Source: Streblospio benedicti (Eukaryota; Annelida; Polychaeta; Spionida; Spionidae). From it: 64,000 bases of DNA. A model generated the notes under the pieces. The model saw only the letters and a list, made by a program, of their open reading frames with translations. It had not been told where the DNA came from and searched no databases. The position numbers and the translations under genes are program-made. The DNA lies in assembly GCA_019095985.1 (NCBI GenBank), contig CM032668.1:16971000-17034999 (forward strand). Reading direction: 5' to 3'. This document shows, piece after piece, positions 11,901 through 26,277 of this stretch (positions within the stretch are counted from its first letter, which is position 1; every line of letters starts with the position of its first letter).

Positions 11901-14900
11901 AAAAACGGCTACGTGAATCGACAGTCATCTTAATTTAAGTAAATCCCTGGTTAATGTGAGTTAGGCCTACCCACAATTGCTTTTCTAGGATGAATATTAC
12001 AGTCGTAATAAGACTTGCACAATAAAACAATAGGAGCAAAGCAATACTTATGTTATCGGCTTAATATGTAACGAGCATATTTCACTTATGGCAATAGGCA
12101 AAACAACAACAAAAAACAAACAGCAATCATGACAACGAACCCATGAGACTGGCCACGTTGACGACGCGCCCTCTGGACGCTCTGATGAGCGGCAGGAACG
12201 CCTTCGTCACCCGCACAGTACCCAGATAGTTGACCGATACCAGCTGCTCGTAATATCTGTGGCAATTATAGTCACAATGTGAATGCACTAGTTTAGACTG
12301 TATATGTTGCTTGATATCTCAATATAGAATAGCCTAAAATATACACTATGTCATTAAAATGCCCCCACCCCAACCACCCAAAAACAATAAACAAACAAAT
12401 AAATAAGTTTAAAAAAAGGAAAAATAAAATAAAACAAAGCGTGATGACACTTGGGGTTTATGCCCATATTTACGCTGCAATACCTCCCTGAATATAACAT
12501 TGGTTAAACTTTCAAAAGTAGACTGTGAAATACACCCTCAATGAACACTTGTACGTAAGCTAACTGGGGAGTGGGATGTGAGAGACTAGATACCCACCCC
12601 CAGCCCAAACCAATAACGGATGTGGGAAATAAGATGTAATAGAGGGATGTGGGAAATAAGACCAAAAAGAAGGTTATGGGACCCTATAACCACCACCCCC
12701 TGACCCTGACTACGTGTACCTGAGCGGCACGATCTCGGCCTCGCCGTAATACACGACCCCCGCGTTGTTGACGACAGCGAACAAGTCTGCAACATAGAAA
12801 TACACTTGGTCTTAACATCATAGACAACCTTTTCATTCCAGTGATTTTAAAAAATCAGCAATACAATCCTATGCATGCTTTATAAACTCTATGATCATCA
12901 CCAGCAGTCTACATTATAACGTAGAACACAGTGCATATATTAGTGTACTGTAATCCTATATTCACTTAAACTGTGAATAGGATTATTTCATTTTTATGAT
13001 AACAAGAGAAGAGAAAGACCATTTGATTAAACCAGGAAAATAGCCATCTTGGTTGATCATAATGGGTTTAATTTTGTTGGGTTTTAATGGCCGGTATCGC
13101 ACGTACGCATGCCCACAACTTCTTCCGTGGCCGAATGGATAGGGAGTTGGATTCGTGACCAGAAGATCGCAGGTTCGATTCCTGGTCGGGTCTGCTGGTG
13201 GGTGTTGAGCAAACCTACCTCTACCAGGTTGCACACTGCCCCGTGGTACTTACACGCTAAATTGGTACAGGTCCGGCGAGTGAAAGCTAATGTGAGTGAC
13301 GAAAACGTCTGCGTTACGGTAGCGATGTGCTGTGTGCTCCCAGGGAGTTGAGAAGGATATAGTGTGATAAGGATGCCAATGACCTGGTGTAAATATGTAA
13401 AGTCACTAGAGCACTATAAAAGTGAATTACGACTATAAATAACCACATTTACATTTACATTTTACAAGAAAAAAAAGTAAATCATGCAAAGTTGCTACAA
13501 GCAGCAGAGGGCGCCGCACAACTAATGGACTAATCCTGTCTGAGGACGCGGCGGGAGCTGACATCACAACTGACATCACATGTCACACCACACTAATGCA
13601 TCGTGCAAGCAGATATGAATGGTGTAGGCTGGTTTTAGGGTTTCCTAGAGTGCTATAGAGAAGGCTTGTTTGATTTTTACATCCTTATATATTCGGGCTT
13701 ATTACTTATTGAAAATACCATAAACATGGACTTTGAAGGCTGAGTGAATGGGAAAGCCGTGAAACCTACGATGGATTTTTATGACATGATTAAATGTCGA
13801 CTTTATGATAATATTGAAAATGTTGTAAATCAAAATAGCCATTCAGGGACTTAATATTTTTTTTTATAAATGATAATAATAATTAGCTATCAGAGACAAT
13901 TGCCAGCCAGTCATTGTAATGTGCGAACAGAAGCAGTTTTATTGATTCAATACAGTCTCTTGTTATTACAGAAAAATGACCACACAATCTAAAAATACTA
14001 TATTTTGTTGCAAAGCTATAGTGAATTATTTGTCAACATGTTTAAGATACTAGCAGTACTAGTTCAATGATAAACTTACTTCAAAATATGTCTTATTTTT
14101 ACGTTTACTGTAGGCTCCTGCACTACAACCTGACACTGAGGACAGCCATTATATTTAGTGTCATGAACCGCCCTTGATGTTTGCCACATTATCTATATAA
14201 TGATGCATGGTCCTCAGCATCATGGGAGAGTGTGTGTGGTATGTAGTACTATGTAAACTACATGGCTGCTAGGGTACAGTGGTTGTAAAACCCCGTAAAT
14301 GCCGTTGTAGCCTGTATCGCCCAGTACTGTATCCTCACCCAGACTGTCGTCTGCCAGAGCGGAAGTGACGTCACGCACGGCCTGCGTCACGTGCGCGTCA
14401 TCACGCACGTCCAGCTGCAGCACGCGCATGCGCGGCGAGCAGGCAGACGCCAGCTTCCGGGCGCCCTGTTCAACCGTAATGGACACAAGTAGATGATTAA
14501 CAATAGGCATTTTCATACAGGTCATAGCAGTGTTTTCAAATCAAGGCTTTAAAAAGGTATTTAATACAGTATGGATGGTCATAGCACCGTTAGATGATTA
14601 ACGATGACATTTTCATTCAGTCAAGGCTTTAAAGTCAAGGCTTTAACAAAAAGTCTGTAATAAGGTATGCATGGTTAAAATGCAAAGCAGTGCTCGGCAA
14701 AATTAGTATAACACGGACAGTAGTATGTCCCATTAAGACCATCTCAAAACAGCGATCACATCTATTCATAAATAGAACAATTTTTACAGATACAATCCTT
14801 CGAAAAGAAACCAACATGAACCTCCCTGGGGAGACCACATCCCCAATGACACTATGTGACACAACTGACTGTTGGTCCTCATAGAGATGTTTTTCTGCAG

Positions 14901-17900
14901 ATGTAGGTGTGTGTAAATTGCTGACCGTGGCACTTACCTCCCCCTCGGTGTGGAGGCAACCGGCGAATACGCGCACACCCATGCTGTCGAGGCGTCTCGC
15001 CAACAGGTGGCCGAAACCAGAATCACAGCCTGAAACACAATAAGGAGGACGCTGTGACTTGACAGTTGATAATGTCTGTGATGTGACTCTGGTTGCATTA
15101 TGCTCTATTCAGTTATATATGTCCATGGCTATTTTTGGTGCACTTAAACCTAATGATATTATATACAATGAACTCAATAAAATCAAGTCTGCTGACCACA
15201 TTAGATAAGATTTTTTATTAGTAGTTAGTTGGATTTTTGTAGTAATCAGCAAGATCTCTATATACTTACTTGTATATACTTGAGGAATTTTGCGTGTTGA
15301 ATAACATAAACACTACAATACTCATAGGAAATCATCTTATTATTTTTTTTGCTTTGTGATGTAAGATATATTATTCTGACTCAATGATTTTTTCATAACA
15401 TTTTACCACAAATTAACTTTCACACTCGAGTCCCATGGCGGTCCTTCAGAACCCTCATTTTTCCAAATTCGATCCTTTTTTAAAAACAAAAAACAAAAAA
15501 CAAAACAAAATAAACACAAACAACCCACAAAAATAGCAAAAAAAAAAGAAAAAAGAAAAAAAAAGAAAAACAAAAAACACAAAATTTAAAAAGGAAAATA
15601 AATACACATACAATTTTAAGTTCTGTAATAATCTTGTAGATGCGAGCATCATGGTCACGTTTGGGCCTTGGTTCCCCTCCATTAAATATCTTGAGGTAAC
15701 TTAAGGTAATAGTGATGACATGTACTCATACAATGCAATTGGTGAATGCTGGTTTTATTTTTCAAATTAATCAAGTGAATGGTTACTGAATAATTGATCA
15801 CCGTATACATGTATTACACGGTTTGAAATAATGAAATAGTGAAATACTTAATTAATCACCTTCATTATGAACAGTTCTACTACATACATTATTATCGTTA
15901 TGCTTGTGTGTTTATAACTGTTTTGGTGCACCCAATAATCCATGTGATACAATCACAATCATATCATTACACGATTTGTAGATGGGTGTAATTTATGTTG
16001 AGTATTTCTCCTACAATACCACCAACATAAACAGCGTACATGGATACCAAATCCGTAATCAAAAGCTCTAAGTGCAATGTCAATGGTGATACAAGTATTC
16101 ACTGTCCCAGTGGCACATTCAGTGCCAACATTACTGTTCGGGACCCCACGACCCAGGCAATCACGGAACTGCCACCGCCGTCCCACAGTTTCCAGCCGCT
16201 AGTCGACACTCATGATCCTCGGCAGTTTTCGCCCGTCTTTGTTCTTGCCGCCGGCAGCACACAGCTGTGTGAGCGGGGCGATCTCGTCTGCCAGCTCGTC
16301 TTCTTCCTCCTGCTCATAGGCGGCGCCAATGTCGTCTTCAGCAACAGACGCCTTTTCACTCACGTCCACATGACCGTCCAATAGATGACCTTCACCAAGG
16401 TTACCTGGCAATGCAGAATGCTGTATTCCAGAAAAGGTATACGTTCTCAAAACTGCTGCTAAGAAATATAGCAGTTTTGAGAACGATCTCGGGTGTGAAG
16501 TAGTTTTAGTTGACTTTAAATAAAACATTATCTAAATCACGCGTGCAGTTCAAGTTCTAGATTGACAGTGATGCCAATATTGTTTGGTGGCGACAACTAA
16601 TGATTGCGAAATCTATTACATAGCATACCGAGACGTGTTTGAAATATGCAGTGTGACTGAAAGTTTTCCTGCTGACTATGAAAGATGCGACTGCAGCTAC
16701 ATTGGAAAATATCCATAATTAAATAAAGATGTAAGTCATGCACGCTAGAAACAGCTAAACTTCCATGAAATTCTATATTGCAATATCATGCTGAATTCAC
16801 GTTACAGCAGAGAGCAGTCGTTCTCTTTTTTCTCCAAATTCTAAGTGCTAAGTTGTCAATGCTTTTAAAAGCAAATTCAGTTGTCTAAATGAGGTAGTTG
16901 AAAACAGCCCGAGACGAGGCTAATAATGAAAGTGCTCTGATATCATGTAGAGAGTGATGCACGTGCTGTAAAACCCGCGACAACGCTCTGGGCTGTCCAT
17001 TGGATAATTAATGCATTACTCAAGTTCTTCATAATTTTGTACCCTCATGTGAATGTAAATAAAAACAAACAAATATGATTCTATTATGTTAAAACTGTTT
17101 AATGAATAATTAAACTGTATAACGTTTGAGTTATCAAAGTACATGTACACATTTAAGTGAAACAGTCACTTGTATTGCGTCTTAACGCAATTTCCAACAT
17201 TGGCACAGATGTTCACGTATTGATAAAATACACTGGACATTAAAAATTGTAAGATGGCCACCATTGTCACAAGATGGCCGACATAGAACACCTTTTGTGT
17301 CCGATTTGTATGTTTTTGACATTAATCCTTAAATTTATAATTACCAAGAATTAATTCTAAACATAGGAAAAATCAAAATTTAGCATTGGAGTAAAACAAT
17401 TAGTACAACTATAATAGTTTTATCCACTGACTAATGTTTGTTCTGAAACACTGTTTCCCATAATCACGCAGCTTCAACAGTTTTCCTGTGTTAGGCCATT
17501 TTGGGGATTGTTTTGTGATTTGACTGATTATGACCTCATTATGACTATTTGACCTCATTATGTGTGATGTTAGAAGAGCTGGTACTGTACAATATCAGTA
17601 AAATGAAATGCTAAATAACATATGCTACATCAATTTTTACAATTAGATTTATGCTTTGATAAACTCCTATACATCCTCATCATCCAAGCTGTCTGTATAC
17701 GGTGGTATCGAGCACGGGTTGGATACTGTAGCATATACTGAGTAATGTGTGTCACTACAGCTACTATCCGTCATGTCAGTATCACTGGTATCACTGTCCA
17801 TATTGAACACCAGCTCGCTCCTGCTGAAATACACAGAGGTGTCCAGCGAGTCCTCAAAGTCAGTGCCCTCCTCCACCTCATCCTCTTCTAAATTGTCTGA

Positions 17901-20900
17901 GTGAGAACAAGCCCCGTGCTGTGATAATGATGATGATGATGACCAGGGACTGGAGCCTGCCACATCATCACACAGTGACAAGCAAGAGCTAAAGTCTGTG
18001 GCAGTGTTATCAGCTATGGACTGGAAGCTGTCGCTTGCGTCAGTCTCAACGTCAGAACATCCTCCTGAACCAGTCTCCTCTAGCATCGATGCTATTCGCA
18101 ATCCAGCACAGTCATCCATGCGGCTTGTACATTGGTGCTTTTGAACCGCGCTGTGTGGCACGGAGGTCCATGCATTGTACTCCGGCAAATAGGCCATGCC
18201 GCTGTGAGGCCCCTCCCCGCTAGTGTCTCTGCTGCTTAATGATGTCGCCTGGCCGAAATCCAGCTGCTCTGTTGTGCCCATCCGCAGACTCAAATTCACC
18301 CACGATTCCCCTTGATCCAAATTATCCCGAGGAGGATCACTGTTCTTAGACACATCACACACAGAGAACACGAACTGCCACGAGTCTGGATCACAGTGAG
18401 TATCCACCATCCCAGTGCGATCACCCTGGATCCTCGTATCCACCTCCTCGCCATCCACACGTCCTTCTGACCGGTTGCTGCGATCGTCGGCATTTGGCTC
18501 GACCACTGTATCCAGAACTGGCACTTTTTCCAGAGCCCAGCGCTTAAACGACATAAGTCTGCTCAGTTTGGATGTATTCCTATCATGTCTTGTACCGGTG
18601 ATATCCAGTAAGCCCAGCATTTTGATTTGTTTTAAAGACAAGTATGGGTATGTATGCTGACAACGTTGAAATCCTACATCAGCTGATTTCAAATGTTTAA
18701 ATAGAGCATCATGTCATAATAACAGGTCAAGCTTAACACTGGTGTTCTTTATAAAATGTAGTCTATATTTAAAGACCATAAAGCTCCTCAAGGTAAGCAG
18801 GGCAAATTGTTCTGTTCGGTTATCTAAATTGGTATAGTGACCCCGCTGCAGCCATTTTGAAAGTTTAGAGGACACGCATCTTTAGGGAGTAGCTATTATT
18901 TTTTGCAAGAGGAAATGTGCACTTAAAAAGAAGGAACCCATTGGCGATACAACAGCTAACAACGTCTGAACAAATTAAACTGCTAGTAATGCTATTTTAA
19001 GTTAAAATGTCATTATTGTAACATAACACGTTATGAGAGTAACCTGTAAGTGGCCCCTATAGACATGTATTAGTAACACCTCACCCCGTCAGATTTACAT
19101 GTTATAGACACCTAACCCGAGCTATGGTCATGCCCATGGTTTAACATAAGAAAAGAAAATACATGAAANNNNNNNNNNNNNNNNNNNNNNNNNNNNNNNN
19201 NNNNNNNNNNNNNNNNNNNNNNNNNNNNNNNNNNNNNNNNNNNNNNNNNNNNNNNNNNNNNNNNNNNNTTTGGCTACTTTTTTATGGGGTTTCTTTTAGG
19301 GGGGTTTACTTATTTTTTGGAATTTTGTTTTACAAAAAATTTTAAAAAAAAGTGTTGCAGTTTCAACTTTCTTTCCCCCTCAACCTCTTCCCACAGCCCC
19401 CAAAGATTGGTGGTCCAAGACTGTTTTTTCAGACCAGGATTCAGTGATGGTCAATATGTTGCGGTCGATGGGCTGATGTGGGTCAAATATTAAAAAATTT
19501 AAAAATTGTATTGATAAAAATTAAATTTAAAAGCTATCATGCTATATATTATTCCTCTTTGAATTTTCGATCCTTGGTGAAAAGTCTACAAGATAATAAA
19601 AACATGAAAAAAAGTAAGAACGTAAAATATGTGGCAAAAACGGAGGTCGGGGGGGGGGGTTTTTTTCCCCATCGGATTCTGAAGAACCCTCACTCAGGCA
19701 GTAAGGAAAACATTGTCATTAAAAAGGAGGAAAAAGAACAAAAGGCCCTAATGCTGATTCAAGTGCGAGGATAAAAAAAAAGCATATCAGCAAAAGACCA
19801 TGTTTTGGGAAAAAATCTTGGAAAAAGGCCCCCGTACTTGAAAATGAACCCAAAAAAAGAAAAAAAGACACCTCAACCTCATGTATAGTGATAGTGACTC
19901 GAGATGAGTAGTAATCGATTTTTTGAAGAAAAATCGAGGCCTAAGCGTAAAAATGAAGTTCCCCAAGTCAGAACTGGATGAAGATCCATGGGTCGATGGG
20001 CTGATTGGTAAAGTACTTAAAAAAATTTAAAAAACCATTGATATAAATTATAATTTAAAACTATATGCTATATTTTAATCCTCTTTGAATTTTCTGCTTA
20101 TCACTCAGGGGGATTTTGTAAATCTTTTTGGAATGGGTTTCTTTTTTTGTGGGAAAGGCCCCTTGATTTTTATCTCTGGATTAAGAGGGTGTTAAGTGTT
20201 GTCATGGATAAAATGATGGCATGCATTTTTTTGTGGGTGGGGAAGGGAAATGGGGGCTTTGAAATTTTTGAGGGCTAACTATTTTAATTTAAAGTGACAG
20301 TTCATAACCGTGTTCCGATTTTACGAAAATCGTCCCGTGGCAAATCGTGTCAGGGGGAAGATGTCAATGCCGATGGGTGGGGGCCAAATGCATGTATTAT
20401 ATGTAGACCCTCATCAACAAGCTTGAAAAAATTCTCTCAATACGTACTCTGACATAGGTGGATTGATGTTGAAAAGTTTGGGTTGCCAAATTGCTGTGTA
20501 CGAATTTTGTTTTACAAAGGGTTTAAATGCCGACTTGTCAGTGTTTCTATTCAAATACCAAAAGTATATTTTAACATCGAGTTGAAACTTTTAGTTAAAA
20601 CTAGTATTCCCAGGGGAAAAAACTCTGTCATAGGTCTTTTATTTGTTTTTTACTTTCAGTGTTTTCAACTTTCTTTGCCCTCAACACTCTTCTTGCCACA
20701 GCCACCAAGATTGGTGGTGCCAAGACTGTTTACTTCCCAGACCAGGATTCAATGATAGGTCAATATGTTGCGGTCGATGGGCTGATGTGGTCCAAAGTAC
20801 TTATAAAAATTTAAAAATTACAGCATTGATATAAATTATAATTTAAAACTATGATGCTATAGTATTATTCCTCTTTTGAATTTTCTGCATTACCACAGCA

Positions 20901-23900
20901 GGTGGATGCGGTTTAATTCTTGTTGCAGTGGGGTTGGAGGATGCCGATATTGTATTTGTTTGGTGATGGAAGTTGAATCAAAAAGGAAGCCTTGCTCGCT
21001 TGTTAAAACCGTAAATGTAATTGCACCCCTAAACTTCCAAGAGAACTTCGCTGAGGTCTGGGGGGGGGTGTTGTCAAAAAGTACTTATAAAAATTTAAAT
21101 TTACAGTATCAATATAAATTATATTTTTTGAAACTGTCATACTATAATATTCCTCTATGAATTTCATCCGGTTGTCTTTTGTGACACGAATAGGAAAAAA
21201 TATATTACCCACAGATGTGTCTGATGTGTGTGATTTCAGTGGATCAGTTCTGTACTACATGTAGCCTCATCGGTCTTCTTGGGTGTTATACTTCGTTTTT
21301 GGCTACTTTTTTTTTGGTGACTTTCTGATCTGGGGCTACATTACTAAGATTTGATACACTTTCTTTGCCCCTCCTACACTCTTCTTGGCACAGCCACCAA
21401 GATTTTTTTAACAAAACAACTAACTTTATTGCAAAACATTTACTTACATAAAATATGATTTACAATACCAAGTTCTATCTTCAAATGAAGAAGACATATC
21501 ACACATTTTTCCTTCAACAACTTTGACACATCGAATCACCGATAGTGCATTTGCACAAGTTAAAAAAACTGCTATTGTGTCATTTTAGTAAATGATTTAC
21601 TCCATCTTTAGTAAACTGGAGAGCAAAATGCACCCATCTTTAGCTCTCACTCTATAATGGCTACCAGTCCATTAACTGTTGAACTTTAAATATTTGTCTG
21701 AAAAAATACAACTGAAAATCAAAAGAAAACCATAAACGCAAACGACTATACTACACAAATACATGGATGGATGCAGCCTAGATGTACATGTATTACTATG
21801 TATTCTCTCATCAACAAGCTTGAAATATTCTCTCAATACAGTACTCTGCCATGAAGGTGGTTTCATGTTGAAAAGTTTGGCTTTGCCAAATGTGCTGTGT
21901 ACTTGTAATTTTGTTTACGTAAGTTTGCCGATAGGCGGTGCCATGACTCTGTACAGTGTATTCTATTCGAGTATCCAATTTGTATATTTTAACATCGAGT
22001 TGGGCATAAACTAGGTAGTTCCGTCTAGTATCGTCGCTAGGGAAATTAGGCTCTGTCATAGGTATTTTATTTGATTTTTCTACTTGTCAGTGTTGTAAAT
22101 GACCACGATGCCTTCCTTTTTGCCAACTGGTATTTGATCACCACACTGCCAGTAAGTTGGCTGAAGTGACTAATTACTTTAACTTAGCCACGTTCGCATC
22201 AGATAGGATTGATGAAGAGAACACCTCATTTGACATAATGTTTCCCTTCGAGTAAGTGACAACGTAGTCCATGAAACATTTTCTGTTCTGGTGAACACCC
22301 AAGTCGAACATATCAGCGGCTTGGTGTCCAACCAAGTGATTTGTGAACAAGTTATTAGGTGTCTGGACTTTTTTTTTAGGTGCAGAGCTACACCTTCGCA
22401 TTCTATTTAATGTGAGCTGCTCTAGGGAGTGGGAAAATTATCGTTCCATTTATAATGTCTGTATGGCAGTAAACGTACTTTTCAGTGCGCAAGACAATAC
22501 CTATCGACACTTTGAGGCCTTGATGAGAGAAAAATTGGCATTACTGAAATGGCAAATGTTTTCAGTTTGACACCTCGCTTGGCGAGAAAATACATCGGTC
22601 TTGCATGAGAGCCCGTAATTTCAGGCAATACAGAGAGAGACCTTTGTTGCCCCTTTTGCAAAAAAGGTTACATTTTGATCGAGGCAAGTAACATAGCAAG
22701 AGCAAATTGCTGTTACTCAGGCATACATACAACGGAACAATGCCTAGTTCGTATGGCATCACTTACCAACTGTTATCATTGTCATTGTGCCTAAAGTTGA
22801 ACCTACCACTGGAACAGTTTCGAATATGATATCAATTTCAAAACTGAATTCATGTTATGATTCTGTAATTCTGATTCTGTAATTCTGTTTTTTTTAATTC
22901 TAAGGGGTAGGTGGCCTTTCTCACGCAATCAGTAGTGTATATACAGTAACATGTATTTACTTCAGTTAATTGTCATATATTATGATGCTTATCCAACAGA
23001 AATTCTAAATTAACCTACTTGAATGGGCCGTGAATAGTCAGGATTTGGTCTGCTATTCCACACATACACTAACATATTGATACCAAAAAAACAGGTTTTG
23101 TGATATCTGAAAAAAAAGGAGAAAAAAATGTTCACAGGACCCAGTTAAACACTGTAAAGGCAATTACCTAATACTGTATAATGACTTTACTATATGTAAT
23201 GTTATATATGTCAATGACTTTATTACATTGATGATATGTAACAGTGACTGCCCACCAAGGTGGTTTGATCTTGAATCGTTTGGGTTTTTATACCTGTTAT
23301 TTATTTTTTATTTCTAACATTATGTTTGCCTATTGGACATGAAGACTGTGTACAGTGTATTTTATTTAGTGTAACCCCATTTGATATTTTTCACATCGAC
23401 TAGGTCCCACCTATTTCACTAGGGAAATAAGTGTTTTTGCTTTTGTTTTTTTCCATTTTAGTTCCTATTTGTTTATTACTCGTAGAGGGAGAGTACTTTA
23501 TTTTCATATTTCATGTCAAAGTTGATGCATGTGTTTTTATAAAGTTTATTATCACATGTCAACAAATTGCCTTCTGAAATGTTTTGAATGATAGTGATTT
23601 ATAAGAATTTATGTTCATCCTCTTTAAAGTTTGTTATTTTAATCAAAACCAATTACATATTAACAGTGGCTATGCTAGTTAAAAATATTTGGGTGATTAG
23701 ATGTAAACTGATGGAGATTTACTGTTGGGAGTAATTAAAATTAGTTTGAGATTAAAAAGCCAGTGATTGGTCACATTATTCAATGTCAGAAAAAAAAAAA
23801 CGATTTCAGAGGTCAATTTGATTTTATTGCATGAAAGTATATTTGAGAAAGTATGATGGACAAATCTTAATTCATATTCCAAAAATATATTTATACAATG

Positions 23901-26246
23901 AAATATATATTTCACTTGAAGTATATGTTGGTGCTTAAATTTTTTAAATATTTCATATCCAGGTATTTATGGAAATTGTCATTTTTATATTTTTCAGATT
24001 GGATATATATTAAAATTGTCAGTGTTAGAAATATGTAAAATTATAACTGTTAAGTTGAATGGGAAAAATTAAATTCCCATACCCAGATCTCAGATGTTTA
24101 TTAAAAAATAAAATCTATAAATTGTGTTTTTACTGTTTTAATTATTAACAACACTCTAAACCATAACCGTCAAGAACCACCAGCATTCACCATGGAAATA
24201 TTTCAACAATACAAAACACGATTAAGGTAGACACATTACTGGAAAATATTTTATCTGATTGAAAAAGACTTTTCTACTATATACAAGGACATATTTTCAG
24301 TGCATTGAGAAAATACAAAAAATATTGACCACTCGATAATTTTTTGACACACAATTGAACATTAAAGGGAACCTGACAATCTTACAAAAGGTTTTATTTT
24401 TTTCTCAATAATGAATCAATCACACTGTATTTTAGTATTCTACAACATGAATATGGGTGCATGAATAATCACTAATATCATTTGAAATTTCTTTTATCAT
24501 TTTTCAGATATTGGACAAAAACAAGGAATCATCTCGTTAAAAAAATCAATAAAAATTCAAGAATCCATACAAAATCGACCCTAGAAATTTTATGAGCATA
24601 GATATTAGCGTCCCGTCTTTTGATTTACGTACCTTAACTATAATTCTAATACGCAGAAGATTTTCAAATGAGTTCACCATGTAATTCACACAAAATCTGA
24701 CTTATGTAACCTATACCCAAGTAGTAGAAAATCAATAAAAAATTAAAGTATCCATACAAAATTAAAAAAATAAATAAAACTTTTCATTGACGGACAATAT
24801 TTTAATGTTCAATCAAATGACATTCAAAACTGCTGATGATGTACCTTTGTGCATGCATAGACAATGAATCATATCATGTTACTTGCAACTTGTGAAGGAA
24901 ATCTACTACATCACTTTTAAATTCTGTTCACACAAAATAAATTGTAGGAATTGACCACGAGATTGGAGTGTCAATCGCAAAATTGAGCATGCTGAATTTT
25001 GCGATTGACACAGCGATCGAGTGGTCAATCACCATTCTATCATGACTAAAATCCATTTTATTTTACAATAAATCATATTATAACATTCTCATTGCAAGCC
25101 AATTTTGCCAAAAAAAAAAGCGCGGAGACCACTACTATGGCGCTAGTCTAAACTTTTGCTCTCCGCTACACGGCCCACGCCTTGCGGCGTCAGCGGCTGT
25201 ATTGATAATGTGAGGAGATTAGACTATCACCGTAGTAGTGGTCTCTGCATGCTCTGGAGCGTTAATTACATAACAGTCAATTGTAATTATTTTAATAAAA
25301 TGACCAAATGAGACATTATATATAGAGATTACTAAAAGAAACGCACACAATCATACAAAGTATTTAATTTAAAAAATAACTAGCTGGTCAAAAAACCTGA
25401 TTTTTTTTTTAATATGATATACATTGTAATATATCAAGTTTAGGCAGAATAAATATGAAAATACGGTATCTGTAGGAAAAAAACCTCACTATAACATACA
25501 ATCACACAAGTGCCTTCCCATCAGGATTATCCGTAAGGAAACCTCACAAAAATAAACATTCACACAAGTGAAGAAATTACGGTGTCTGTCGGAAAAACCC
25601 CAGTAAAACAAACAATCACACAACTACCATCTCATCAGAATAATCCGTAAGGAAACTTCACAATTATGAACTTCCACACAAGTGAAGAAATTCTGGTGTC
25701 TGTAGGAAAAACCTCACTATAACAAACTACCACACAAGTGCCTTTCCATCAGAATTATCCGTAATAAAACCTCACTAAAATAAACATTCACACAAGTACA
25801 GAAATTGAGGTGTCTGTAGGGAAAACCCCACGATAACAAACTATCACACAAGTATGGACAATCTGTAAGAAAACCTCACAATAACTATCTTCCCCACAAG
25901 TGTACTCTCACTGGAAAAGTCCGAGCGAAACCCCACAATGTATTTTTTGTACTGATAGGACCCCACAGTGTTTTCACGAACTCGGGACTTCACAAGTGTG
26001 TGTGCATCGGTAAACCTGTGTGTGCGTCAGTGTTATATGGACCCGTGGTGTGTGTGTGTGTAAATTGGTGTGCGTGTGTTCGGCTAGGATCGTGTGTAAT
26101 GTGCGTGTGTGTGTGTCTGTGTGTGTACGTTTGTGATGTGCTGTATGCTTCCCGGGGTGTGTGTGTGTGTGTGTAGTGTGATAAGGATGCGTGTGTGTGG
26201 TGTGTGTATGTAAAGTGTGTGTGTGTGTGTGTGTGCGTGTGTGTTG

Positions 26247-26277
<31 letters not shown>

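Larger units (their letters stand above)
13210..19168. repeat. Six-kilobase duplicated block, left copy
   Basis: The block pairs with 26008-32083 in the same orientation. It covers SDR exons 4 and 3, the acidic C-terminal exon, the hairpin and the acidic gene. It ends exactly at an N gap while the right copy continues unbroken. All splice sites and frames seen in this copy are intact. Confidence 0.85.

Noticed and set aside
13117-13190. tRNA-Arg gene
   Set aside because: A and B boxes are present but the acceptor stem does not pair, and SINE body and tail follow.
18035-18660. Plus-strand and alternative-frame ORFs over the acidic gene
   Set aside because: Shadows of the minus-strand frame, which is the longer one and is kept in both copies of the block.
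25460-25910. CRISPR-like alternation of repeats and spacers
   Set aside because: The 'spacers' are themselves repeated in alternation and the sequence is animal nuclear DNA; it is a two-monomer minisatellite.
25460-25910. Possible C2H2 zinc-finger repeat (GGAAAAACCTCAC resembles a linker codon string)
   Set aside because: The period is about 57 bp instead of 84, and stops occur in every frame.
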